10,599 nucleotides of DNA from Saprospiraceae bacterium (GTDB taxonomy: Bacteria > Bacteroidota > Bacteroidia > Chitinophagales > Saprospiraceae): positions 1 to 10,599 of the forward strand of contig JADZFP010000399.1 of assembly GCA_020849825.1 (NCBI GenBank), in the 5' to 3' direction. The number at the start of each line of letters is the position of its first letter. Position 1 is the first letter of the stretch. The position numbers were made by a program, and so were the translations under genes. The notes beneath the pieces are model-generated. The model did not search any database and was not told the origin of the DNA. It worked only from the letters and a program-made list of their open reading frames with translations. Of the stretch, positions 1 to 6,471 are shown piece after piece.

Positions 1-954
1 CGCCATTCCTTTCTCTCTATTGTGGGGGTGCTCCAGACCCCGCACAACATTCGTGAATTGCCCGCCTGGCTTACGGGCCTTCATGCCGAGTTGTTGGCCA
101 ATTTTTCGGATTTTGAGTTCGTGATCGTCAACAATCACCTCGACCAGGCGCTCGTGGACGCGGCGATCCGACCCCTGCCGGAGGCTTTGCGGCAAAATAT
201 TTTTTTGCTCAACCTGAGTACGCGCACCGGTCGCGACAACGCCTTGCTGGCGGGCCTCGACCGGGCCAACGGCGATTATGTGGCGGTTTTTGAGTTCGAT
301 TTTGTCCACAAACCGGAGCTTGTCACCCGGATGTGGGAAAAAAGCCGGGAGCACTTCGACATCGTTTACCTCCGCGCACGGGAACGCCGGCAGCCTTTTT
401 TACAACGCCTGTTGTACCGGGCCTTTTACGGCATCATGCGGCGCTACTCGGGGCTTCGGCTCGATCCACGCGCACACCATACCCGGCTCATCAGCCGGAG
501 GGCCTTGAATTCATTGCTTCGCTTGCGCGAAAACAGCCATTACCTGAAAGCCATTTATGCCCTCGTAGGCTACAATACCACGGCCATCGACGTGGAAGAG
601 CCACTTTTTCCCGACGCGGGCACGAGTTGGGGGGAGCAGTTCAGGGCCTCGCTCGTGGCGGTCACGTCGTTTACAACCTTCCTGCGCAGCCTGATGCTCT
701 GGATATTTCTGTTCTCCTGCGTTGTGGCCGGAACAGCCGTGTTCAATGCCGTAAAAGTCAAACTCACGCGGGTCGATATTTTCGGCGATTATCAGGAAGC
801 ATTGAGCGGCTGGGCCTTTCTGGTGGTGATTATTTCGGTATTTTTCGCCATTACCTGCCTGAATTTGTACGTAATGTCGATCTACCTGTCCAATATTTAT
901 ACGGAGATCAAGAACCGGCCACCTTACATTCTGGAGTCGGTAAAACGGTATTAG
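1..954 (+). CDS. Family 2 glycosyltransferase with two C-terminal membrane helices (5' end outside window)
   Basis: The reading frame is open from the first base of the window (it begins RHSFLSIVGVLQ), so the gene starts upstream and the GTG at 22 is only an internal valine. A GT-A fold like that of ArnC/GtrB-type polyprenyl-phosphate sugar transferases is suggested by a SIV beta-strand start, a segment ANGDYVAVFEFDFVHKPEL in the place of the usual DxD region, and then two hydrophobic helices (about residues 223-246 and 263-287, counted from base 22). It ends in the tail YLSNIYTEIKNRPPYILESV, typical of this membrane-anchored group. The role is probably sugar transfer at the cytoplasmic membrane face for surface polysaccharide or lipid modification; the substrate is unknown. 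Signature positions are atypical: the usual VYNE is LQTP, the usual DDGS is NNHL, and DxD reads ExD. The gene could therefore be a divergent or weakly active member. The family call is good and the function open. Confidence 0.8.
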   Translation, partial: RHSFLSIVGVLQTPHNIRELPAWLTGLHAELLANFSDFEFVIVNNHLDQALVDAAIRPLPEALRQNIFLLNLSTRTGRDNALLAGLDRANGDYVAVFEFDFVHKPELVTRMWEKSREHFDIVYLRARERRQPFLQRLLYRAFYGIMRRYSGLRLDPRAHHTRLISRRALNSLLRLRENSHYLKAIYALVGYNTTAIDVEEPLFPDAGTSWGEQFRASLVAVTSFTTFLRSLMLWIFLFSCVVAGTAVFNAVKVKLTRVDIFGDYQEALSGWAFLVVIISVFFAITCLNLYVMSIYLSNIYTEIKNRPPYILESVKRY

Positions 955-974
955 CGGGAGGCCCGGATTGATTT

Positions 975-1006
975 TTGACAAATCTCCGTTAATTAGCCTA
1001 CCTTTG
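975..1006 (+). promoter_or_regulatory. Bacteroidota-type promoter of rhlE
   Basis: TTG at 975-977 (inside TTTTTGAC), a 21-bp spacer, then TACCTTTG at 999-1006. This is a full match to the -33 TTG and -7 TAnnTTTG consensus of Bacteroidota primary sigma promoters. Transcription should begin near 1012, leaving a leader of roughly 75 nt before the rhlE start codon. Only 20 bases separate the upstream glycosyltransferase stop from the -33 element, so rhlE is its own transcription unit. Confidence 0.75.
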
Positions 1007-1036
1007 CACCGATTCCCCCAAAACAACCCTCAATTG

Positions 1037-1070
1037 CGCGGAGGCAGGTTTGCCGGCCGCGATTTTTTTT
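1037..1070 (+). terminator. Terminator-like hairpin with T8 tract in the rhlE leader (possible attenuator)
   Basis: CGCGG at 1037-1041 pairs with CCGCG at 1057-1061. Inside it GGCA (1043-1046) pairs with TGCC (1051-1054) around a GGTT loop, with a small A versus GG internal loop. The stem is followed by A and eight T (1063-1070). By shape it is an intrinsic terminator. It lies downstream of the rhlE promoter and 15 bases before the ATG, so rhlE transcription must pass through it. It may also stop transcripts coming from the glycosyltransferase gene. Confidence 0.6.
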
Positions 1071-1085
1071 GTTTAATAATACTAT

Positions 1086-2417
1086 ATGACTTTTCAGGAT
1101 TTAAACCTCATTGAACCTATTCAAAAAGCCCTGGCCATGGAAGGCTATTCCACGCCGACCCCCATCCAGGCTCAATCCATCCCTCACACATTAAAAAGCC
1201 GGGATTTATTGGGTTGCGCCCAAACCGGCACCGGAAAAACGGCTGCATTTGCCCTGCCGATTCTGCAAAATCTGATCACCACCAGTTCGGAGAAGCGCCA
1301 ACCCCTGCGTCAGAGTCGGTCGCTGATCCTGACACCCACCCGCGAACTGGCCATCCAGATCGGAGATAGTTTTACCGCCTACGGCCGTTTTATCCGGCTG
1401 CGGCACACGGTGATTTTTGGCGGTGTTTCACAACAAAAACAGGTCGAAGAACTGAAGCGCGGGATCGATATACTCATCGCGACGCCCGGCCGCCTGCTCG
1501 ATTTGATCCAACAAGGTTTTATCAATCTTCGTCAAATCGAGATTTTCGTCCTCGACGAAGCCGACCGCATGCTCGACATGGGTTTTATTCACGACGTGCG
1601 CAAGGTGATCGCCCTGTTGCCGAAGCAACGACAGACCCTGTTTTTCTCCGCAACCATGCCGCCGGAGATCCAGAAACTCGCCGACAATATTTTGTCACAG
1701 CCGGTAAAAGTGTCGGTCGACCCTGTGTCGTCGACAGCCGAAACAGTGCGGCAAAGCCTTTATTTTGTTGAAAAAAAGGACAAAAAAGGGCTGCTGATCC
1801 ACTTGTTGCAAAACCCGGCCATCCCGGAAGTGCTCGTGTTTACCAGAACCAAACACGGGGCCAACAAGGTGGCCAAAGACCTGAATGCCGCCGGCATCCG
1901 CGCCGAGGCCATTCACGGCAACAAATCACAGAATGCCCGCCAGAATGCGCTGAATGCCTTTAAAAAACGCCAGATCCGCGCGCTGGTCGCCACCGACATC
2001 GCCGCCCGGGGGATTGATATCGACGATCTTACCCACGTGCTGAATTACGAAATGCCGAATATCCCCGAAACGTACGTGCACCGCATTGGCCGAACCGGCC
2101 GGGCCGGCGCCAGCGGTACGGCGATTTCTTTCTGCGACGCCGAAGAGCGACCCTACGTGCGCGATATTCAGAAACTAATCGGGAAAAGTATACCCGTGGC
2201 GGTATCCGACTATTTGCCCGGCGCCGACTCGGCGCCCATCGCCCCGGTCGTTCCGCCGGAAAAGAAGAGTGCCCCGCCCCGGCCGAAAGTTAACGCACCA
2301 GCAGCACAGCCGCCAAAAGAAAAGTCCGACAACAGAAGACGCAATTCCCGCCGCCGTTATCGCGGAAAGAAAAATGCAACTTCTGACAGTCGGACTTCGG
2401 AAAGGCCTGGCTTCTGA
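1086..2417 (+). CDS. rhlE: ATP-dependent DEAD-box RNA helicase, RhlE type
   Basis: A 443-residue cytoplasmic RNA helicase that uses ATP to open short RNA duplexes in ribosome assembly, mRNA decay and cold adaptation (family knowledge). All core motifs are present: Q motif with Phe3 and PTPIQ 24-28, motif I AQTGTGKT 45-52, Ia PTRELA 84-89, GG 112-113, Ib TPGR 133-136, II DEAD 157-160, III SAT 188-190, IV VFTRTK 251-256, V with ARGIDI 307-312, and VI HRIGRTGRAG 332-341. After about residue 375 comes a Pro-, Lys- and Arg-rich tail with a basic patch (NRRRNSRRRYRGKK), a probable RNA-binding extension as is usual in RhlE. The ATG start is supported by the promoter and by the Q-motif Phe near the N terminus. 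No Shine-Dalgarno sequence is visible; the leader before ATG is AT-rich, as is normal in this phylum. The stop lies 6 bp from the stop of the convergent gene. Confidence 0.95.
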   Translation: MTFQDLNLIEPIQKALAMEGYSTPTPIQAQSIPHTLKSRDLLGCAQTGTGKTAAFALPILQNLITTSSEKRQPLRQSRSLILTPTRELAIQIGDSFTAYGRFIRLRHTVIFGGVSQQKQVEELKRGIDILIATPGRLLDLIQQGFINLRQIEIFVLDEADRMLDMGFIHDVRKVIALLPKQRQTLFFSATMPPEIQKLADNILSQPVKVSVDPVSSTAETVRQSLYFVEKKDKKGLLIHLLQNPAIPEVLVFTRTKHGANKVAKDLNAAGIRAEAIHGNKSQNARQNALNAFKKRQIRALVATDIAARGIDIDDLTHVLNYEMPNIPETYVHRIGRTGRAGASGTAISFCDAEERPYVRDIQKLIGKSIPVAVSDYLPGADSAPIAPVVPPEKKSAPPRPKVNAPAAQPPKEKSDNRRRNSRRRYRGKKNATSDSRTSERPGF

Positions 2418-2423
2418 CAAGCG

Positions 2424-2888
2424 TTAATCGTAGGCGTAGAAGCTGTTGGCGATTTCAATAGCCTTGCTTTCCTTACCGTTTTCGTAAGCGATGACGACCA
2501 GCAGATTTGTACTGCTTTCGCGGTCGAGCAACGCCACGATCAGGGCATTGACGCCATCTTTGGTTCCTTTGACGTAGTACCCCGTAAAGTCGTCGACATC
2601 GGCTTCGTCGGCGGCCTCCACGGAATCGTATTCCAGTTCGACCGCCATGGCCACAACCGCCTCCGCGAGGTTGTCTTTGGTCACGTTTTCATCCTGAAAA
2701 GGCAGGATGGAAAGGGCCATCGAACCGTTTTCGGCGCTGAACTCCTCCGAGTTGTTGGTTGTAATCGTGAAGTCGCGCGGAATGGAAAATCCTACGCCGT
2801 GGGTATCCCAGTGATAATCGATCATTTGAGCGGAAACGGTGCAGGAGCAGGCGATAAGCACTGTCGCGGCCAGCAAGAGTTTTTTCAT
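2424..2888 (-). CDS. Small exported protein of unknown function (154 aa)
   Basis: I do not recognise the family. The N terminus MKKLLLAATVLIACSCTVSA is a signal peptide. Either signal peptidase I cuts after VSA (before Gln21), or LIAC acts as a lipobox with Cys14 as the lipidated residue; the sequence does not decide. The mature part is acidic, about 130 residues, and starts with an alternating pattern (VGFSIPRDFTI) that recalls the small PsbP/DUF1795-like exported proteins, which is only a resemblance. It continues with a helical acidic middle and hydrophobic strands (NALIVALL, NLLVVIAY). It is convergent with rhlE, with 6 bp between stop codons and no room for a terminator. The 207-base gap to the divergent LysM gene shows no convincing -33/-7 pair for this gene; TAATTTTC (minus strand, 2931-2938) is the nearest to a -7 box. 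Confidence 0.8.
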   Translation of the reverse strand: MKKLLLAATVLIACSCTVSAQMIDYHWDTHGVGFSIPRDFTITTNNSEEFSAENGSMALSILPFQDENVTKDNLAEAVVAMAVELEYDSVEAADEADVDDFTGYYVKGTKDGVNALIVALLDRESSTNLLVVIAYENGKESKAIEIANSFYAYD

Positions 2889-3049
2889 ACGAGTAGATGG
2901 GTTTTAATAATGAAATAACCCTGTAAAGGTGAAAATTACCCATCGTATCGAAGCAGCGAGCCGAAAAAAAATTGCACTGAAACCGGGTTAAATCGACGTT
3001 ACTTTTCCAGTCTTTCTTCGTCTGGAAGGCGCAATAACGCGGAAGTCGC

Positions 3050-3057
3050 TAATTTTG
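3050..3057 (+). promoter_or_regulatory. -7 box ahead of the LysM gene
   Basis: TAATTTTG matches the Bacteroidota -7 consensus TAnnTTTG exactly. It places the transcription start near 3063 and gives a leader of about 33 nt before the ATG at 3096. No good TTG is found 19-21 bp upstream, so the -33 side is weak. Confidence 0.5.
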
Positions 3058-3095
3058 CCGAAACCACCATTTTTTCACGCAAAACAATAAAATCT

Positions 3096-3479
3096 ATGTC
3101 TGTTCAAGCCAAGTACCAGCCCGTTCTTGATTTCGCTTCCAATCTGGATGTTCAAAACGGCTCCGTCATGGAAGAAAACGGCGTACTGAAAGTTACCGGT
3201 ACTGTCCATACTCAATACGAAAAAAACCAAATCTGGGACCGCATCAAAGAAGTGGGCGGCGACAACCCGAATGATATCGTAGCCGATATCCGAGTTGCCC
3301 AGACGGCCTACTTCGCCAAATACACGGTGGAAAAAGGCGACTCGCTGAGCAAAATCGCTAAGCATTTCTACGGCGATATGATGAAATACAAGCAAATCTT
3401 CGAAGCCAACCGCTCGATCCTCGACGATCCGGATCGCATCGAAGTCGGTCAGGAACTGATCATTCCGTTCGAGCAGTAA
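3096..3479 (+). CDS. BON-LysM domain protein (Kbp/YgaU-like)
   Basis: A 127-residue protein with two small domains. Residues about 5-70 resemble a BON domain (VMEENGVLKVTGTVHTQYEK, then a helix and DIVADIRV). Residues 75-125 are a LysM module: YTVEKGDSLSKIAKHFYGD, a YKQIFEANRSI helix and VGQELIIP. The order and length match the E. coli potassium-binding protein Kbp (YgaU). No signal peptide is present, so it is probably cytosolic rather than a cell-wall binder, despite the usual 'peptidoglycan-binding' label. It is a single-gene unit: its own -7 box lies upstream and a strong terminator starts about 22 bases after the stop. The start is the only ATG at the head of the frame and follows an A-rich leader. 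The potassium role is inferred from the homologue and is not shown by the sequence. Confidence 0.88.
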   Translation: MSVQAKYQPVLDFASNLDVQNGSVMEENGVLKVTGTVHTQYEKNQIWDRIKEVGGDNPNDIVADIRVAQTAYFAKYTVEKGDSLSKIAKHFYGDMMKYKQIFEANRSILDDPDRIEVGQELIIPFEQ

Positions 3480-3500
3480 TTTTCCGGTCGAACAAACAGC

Positions 3501-3540
3501 AAAGGCGCAAAGCAGAATCTTCTGCCTTGCGCCTTTTTTT
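3501..3540 (+). terminator. Intrinsic terminator of the LysM gene
   Basis: The stem GGCGCAA-GCAGAA (3504-3517) pairs with TTCTGC-TTGCGCC (3520-3533) with one A-C mismatch and a tiny loop, followed by seven T (3534-3540). AAA at 3501-3503 extends the pairing. It also lies 18 bases past the stop of the convergent receptor gene and could work in that direction, where the U tract would be poorer (TTTGCTGTTTG). Confidence 0.9.
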
Positions 3541-3558
3541 ATGGTCTACAGGGATTTT

Positions 3559-5733
3559 TCAAAGGCGAATTGCAACTGTCGCTACAAAGCTTCTCCCGTC
3601 GGAAGGCCAGATGCCGGGGCCGGGGTAGAATGTCGGGCGTTTGGTGAAATATTGTTCGTCGAGCAGGTTGCTGGCGCTCAAACGCAGCGTGAGTTGCGGG
3701 GAACTCCGCCAGGTGGCATTCAGATCGAGCAAGCCAGAAGCGGGTACCAAACCAACGGCGCCATTGGCCGAAGGTTCTTTCGTATTAAACGGGTCGGCGT
3801 ACGATTCGGCGGTATAGCTGTACAAAAGCGAAACGCTGAGTTCTTTATACCGCACATTGAGGCCGTTACGGCTGATCCATTCCGGCACGCTTTCGACGCG
3901 GTTGCCCTTTATGCCGCGGTTTTCACGGCTGCTGGCGCGCAGGGAATCGCCCAGGTATTCGGCGTTGAACCAGGAAGTCGAGCTGAAAATATTGACCCGG
4001 ACTTCGTCGGTCAGGTAAAAGCCGTATTCTGCAAAAAGTTCGAGCCCCAGGGTGCGGGCATCGCCGATATTGGTGCGATAAAGCACAAAAGTGTCGCGGT
4101 TTTCGTCGTACTCGGCCAGGTTGCCCAGGCGGTTGTTGTATTGCAGGGCGAAAGCGCTGATGTCCCATTTGAAATTGCGGGTACTGCCACGCCAGCCCAG
4201 TTCGAGGTTGTATCCGAAAGCATCTTCCAGGTCTTTATCTACCTGTTCATAGATATTGGCCGGAATAATATCTTTCAGGATGACCGGGCGGTAAGCCTGC
4301 GACCATCCGGCATAAAATGTCTGGTTTTCGCTGATTTGATACTCCATATTGACGCCCAGAAGCGGGAAATTGTGCTCAATGGTGTTGAGCAGTTCCTGCG
4401 GGTCGTAATACGTGGTTTTGCCGGAAAGTTTGGAATGGCCTGATTCGTAGCGAAAGCCCGGGCTCAGGGAGAGCGAGCGGGTCAGTTGAAATTTGTTTTC
4501 GAGGAAAAACGCAACATTGCGACTGCGCAACCACAAGTCGCGCCGGAAACCGTTGGCATCCACGCTCAGATCGTAATCGCTGCCCGTGGTGCCGGTGCCG
4601 AGTTGTCGGCGGTTCAGGTCGTTGTGCATGTACTGCACGCCGACGGCGAGGGTAGAGGTATTGCCCAGCAAGTCGTAGTGGCGCAATATTCGCAACTCTG
4701 TGGTGTAACTGTTGAAATTGTCAATGTCGACCTGGCGGGCATTGTAGGCCAGCGAAGCGGCGTTGATGGTATCCTTCACGTTGGCCGGGCGGTCCCACAT
4801 GACGCTGTTGCGGTAGCCCAGTACGGCCGAGGCTGTCCAGCGCAGACTGGTCCGGTTGCCGATGCGCCAGTCGAGCGTAAACGACGGCACGTATATTTCC
4901 GGGCTGTAAAAGTTGCGGGAGCGGGTCGACTGGCGCGGATTGGCTTCGAATTGCGCGTCGGTCAGGGCGCCCGGAAGGCGGTAGATATACTGGGAGCGCA
5001 GGAATTCGGCGCGAAGCGACAGACGGTCATTAACGTGGTAACGGAGCATCAGCCCCTGCCCGTCGAAGTCCGATTCGGCATTGTCTCGATAACCGGTAGA
5101 GACGCGTTTGCTGTAATACGCCTGATAGTCGAGTCGTCCGATACGGCCGCCGACGGCATTGTAGGTGCTCAGCAAGCCGTAGGAACCTACCGAATTGATC
5201 GATTCCAGGCCGATTTGTCGCGTGGTATCGGGTTGGCGAAGCACGTAGTTGAGCATGCCGCCAAACTGTGCGCCGTATTGCAGGGCTCCGGTACCGCGCA
5301 CCAGTTCGATCCGTCCGATGGCTTCCATGGGGATGCTCAGGTGGCTGGCCGGGTAACCGTACATATCGGAATTGGTGATGATGCCGTCGGTGCGTACGTT
5401 GAACTCCCAGCCCCGGTGCGGGTCGAGGCCCCGGGTGGAAATATTGACCTGATTGCCGGAGCCGTCCATGTCGTACACAAATACGCCGGGTATTTTGGAG
5501 AAAATCTGGCGAGCGGTTTTTTCAGCGATGTTGGCGTCGGTATTGTCCATACTGATGACCTCGCTTTTTTTACCTGCCCAGATGTAGGTGCCCTGAACGG
5601 GCGGCAGGCGTTCGATGGTCAGTCGCTGGGTGCGGATAGAGACTTCGCGCAGTTGGATGGAATCTTCGGGAGATTGCGCGAGCAGGGTGCTTGAGTACAA
5701 GCAGATAGTCGTAATAAATAGCAGTTTCTTCAT
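3559..5733 (-). CDS. TonB-dependent outer membrane receptor, FecA-like
   Basis: A 724-residue outer membrane receptor that imports a small chelated solute using TonB energy. The signal peptide is MKKLLFITTICLYSSTLLA, cut before Gln20. A TonB-box-like LREVSI lies at 28-33. The plug domain spans about 40-167, with ISTRGLDPHRGWEFNVRTDG (98-117) and IELVRGTGALQYGAQFGG (142-159). A 22-strand-type barrel follows, carrying near its end the run YFTKRPTFYPGPGIWPSDGR, typical of FecA-type receptors. There is no N-terminal signalling domain, no carboxypeptidase-like domain and no SusD neighbour, so polysaccharide uptake is unlikely. An ATG 18 bases further upstream (5751) is in frame but overlaps the -7 element; 5733 starts directly at the signal peptide and is preferred. 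The final residue is Leu, not the usual Phe. The substrate could be ferric citrate, another metal chelate or another small molecule. The promoter is shared in layout with a downstream-mapped haloperoxidase-like gene. Confidence 0.92.
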   Translation of the reverse strand: MKKLLFITTICLYSSTLLAQSPEDSIQLREVSIRTQRLTIERLPPVQGTYIWAGKKSEVISMDNTDANIAEKTARQIFSKIPGVFVYDMDGSGNQVNISTRGLDPHRGWEFNVRTDGIITNSDMYGYPASHLSIPMEAIGRIELVRGTGALQYGAQFGGMLNYVLRQPDTTRQIGLESINSVGSYGLLSTYNAVGGRIGRLDYQAYYSKRVSTGYRDNAESDFDGQGLMLRYHVNDRLSLRAEFLRSQYIYRLPGALTDAQFEANPRQSTRSRNFYSPEIYVPSFTLDWRIGNRTSLRWTASAVLGYRNSVMWDRPANVKDTINAASLAYNARQVDIDNFNSYTTELRILRHYDLLGNTSTLAVGVQYMHNDLNRRQLGTGTTGSDYDLSVDANGFRRDLWLRSRNVAFFLENKFQLTRSLSLSPGFRYESGHSKLSGKTTYYDPQELLNTIEHNFPLLGVNMEYQISENQTFYAGWSQAYRPVILKDIIPANIYEQVDKDLEDAFGYNLELGWRGSTRNFKWDISAFALQYNNRLGNLAEYDENRDTFVLYRTNIGDARTLGLELFAEYGFYLTDEVRVNIFSSTSWFNAEYLGDSLRASSRENRGIKGNRVESVPEWISRNGLNVRYKELSVSLLYSYTAESYADPFNTKEPSANGAVGLVPASGLLDLNATWRSSPQLTLRLSASNLLDEQYFTKRPTFYPGPGIWPSDGRSFVATVAIRL

Positions 5734-5748
5734 AAGGCGATACGGCAG

Positions 5749-5815
5749 CAAAGGACAGGCCGGGTAGCCGGATTTAACTTAAAATGGAATTAGAACTGGT
5801 TTAATACACCCTTAA
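5749..5815 (-). promoter_or_regulatory. Receptor promoter with four 11-bp-spaced TTAA half-sites
   Basis: On the plus strand TTAA, TTAG, TTAA and TTAA begin at 5779, 5790, 5801 and 5812, exactly 11 bp apart. Read on the coding (minus) strand the units are TTAAGGGTGTA, TTAAACCAGTT, CTAATTCCATT and TTAAGTTAAAT. Seventeen bases further toward the gene stands GGCCTGTCCTTTG (5761-5749), whose CCTTTG is the -7 region. The half-site nearest the gene occupies the place of the -33 element. The same arrangement, with the same distances, lies before the gene at 6472-7863. Transcription should start near 5743, about 10 nt before the ATG at 5733. Confidence 0.6.
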
Positions 5816-5826
5816 AAAGATTCGTT

Positions 5827-6396
5827 CTAACCGCCGGAAGCATTTTCCGGGGTAGCGGGATAAACTTTCTTCACGGTATCGACCTCCATGGCTTCGCCTT
5901 TGTGAAAAAGGCCTTTATGTACTTTCACGAGTGAATCCTGAAAATACTCCGCTTCAATCACGATTTCACCTTCTTTGGACCATTTGCGGAAGAACCCTGT
6001 TTTTCTGCTGTTTTTAAAATCGGCGGTAAACTGAATTTCACCCGAGTCGTACCACAGGGTATCGCCCAGGTTTTTTTCGCCGGCCATGAAATGTTGCACC
6101 TCGCGGATATTTCCACTGGGGAAATAATAAACGGTGCGGCCTTCTTCGAGGTCATTTTTAAAATTGCGTTCGGCTCTCACTTTTCCGTCGGGATAATACT
6201 CGATCATTTTTCCTTCTTTGCGGCCATCAACTACGTAGTATTTACGCTTTATCGCTTTGGTATCGAAATAGTCGATTTTTTCCAGCGGAGTGACGTTTTT
6301 AGCGGGCATATCGCTGTTGCATCCGGTTGTTATAAATCCAAGCGACAGCAGAACAAGAATAGAAATACTGAATTGATAAAATTGCTGGAGGCGCAT
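5827..6396 (-). CDS. MORN_2 (YwqK-like) repeat lipoprotein
   Basis: A 189-residue protein with an N-terminal hydrophobic signal (SISILVLLSLGFITTGC) whose Cys26 is the likely lipidation site; the -3 residue Thr is unusual for a lipobox. From about residue 57 to 152 there are four degenerate repeats of about 23 residues with the pattern EG-x-YYxxG-x-hxxxxxFxxx: EGKMIEYYPDGKVRAERNF, then EGRTVYYFPSGNIREVQHF, GDTLWYDSGEIQFTADF and GFFRKWSKEGEIVIEAEYF. These belong to the MORN_2 repeats that databases label 'YwqK family antitoxin'. No toxin gene is near, and the lipoprotein signal argues for an envelope protein, so an antitoxin role is not supported. Its function is unknown. It lies between the terminator of the upstream haloperoxidase-like gene and the receptor promoter, so it is probably monocistronic; no clear promoter was found. 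Confidence 0.8.
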   Translation of the reverse strand: MRLQQFYQFSISILVLLSLGFITTGCNSDMPAKNVTPLEKIDYFDTKAIKRKYYVVDGRKEGKMIEYYPDGKVRAERNFKNDLEEGRTVYYFPSGNIREVQHFMAGEKNLGDTLWYDSGEIQFTADFKNSRKTGFFRKWSKEGEIVIEAEYFQDSLVKVHKGLFHKGEAMEVDTVKKVYPATPENASGG

Positions 6397-6414
6397 ATGA
6401 AAGCAGGTATAATG

Positions 6415-6450
6415 AAAAAAGAGACCGCCGCCGGCGACGGTCTCTTTTTT
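6415..6450 (-). terminator. Bidirectional-looking terminator after the last haloperoxidase-like gene
   Basis: GAGACCG (6421-6427) pairs with CGGTCTC (6438-6444). Inside, CG (6429-6430) pairs with CG (6435-6436) around a CCGG loop. A6 at 6415-6420 and T6 at 6445-6450 flank the stem, so the structure can end transcripts in either direction. Here it serves the minus-strand gene that ends at 6472, and it separates that gene from the MORN gene. Confidence 0.88.
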
Positions 6451-6471
6451 ATGGCATAAAGAGATTGAAAA

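Noticed and set aside
2988..3002. TTAA and TTAC 11 bp apart upstream of the LysM gene as a third copy of the operator
   Set aside because: Only two sites, no third or fourth at the 11-bp step and no GGCCTGNCCTTTG at the right distance; probably chance.
3541..5694. Long plus-strand open frames (300 and 402 codons) opposite the receptor gene
   Set aside because: They are antisense shadows of the TonB-dependent receptor: their products are Val/Ala/Gly-rich without domain motifs, and the minus frame has a signal peptide, plug and barrel.
3559..5733. SusC-type polysaccharide importer
   Set aside because: No SusD partner, no carboxypeptidase-like N-terminal domain, a length near 720 residues and the FecA-like C-terminal signature argue against it.
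5734..5751. Upstream ATG at 5751 as the start of the receptor
   Set aside because: It would put MLPYRL before a perfect signal peptide start and lies inside the predicted -7 element, upstream of the likely transcription start.
5827..6396. Antitoxin of a toxin-antitoxin pair (common database label for such repeats)
   Set aside because: No toxin gene is adjacent, and the protein has a lipoprotein signal that points to the envelope.
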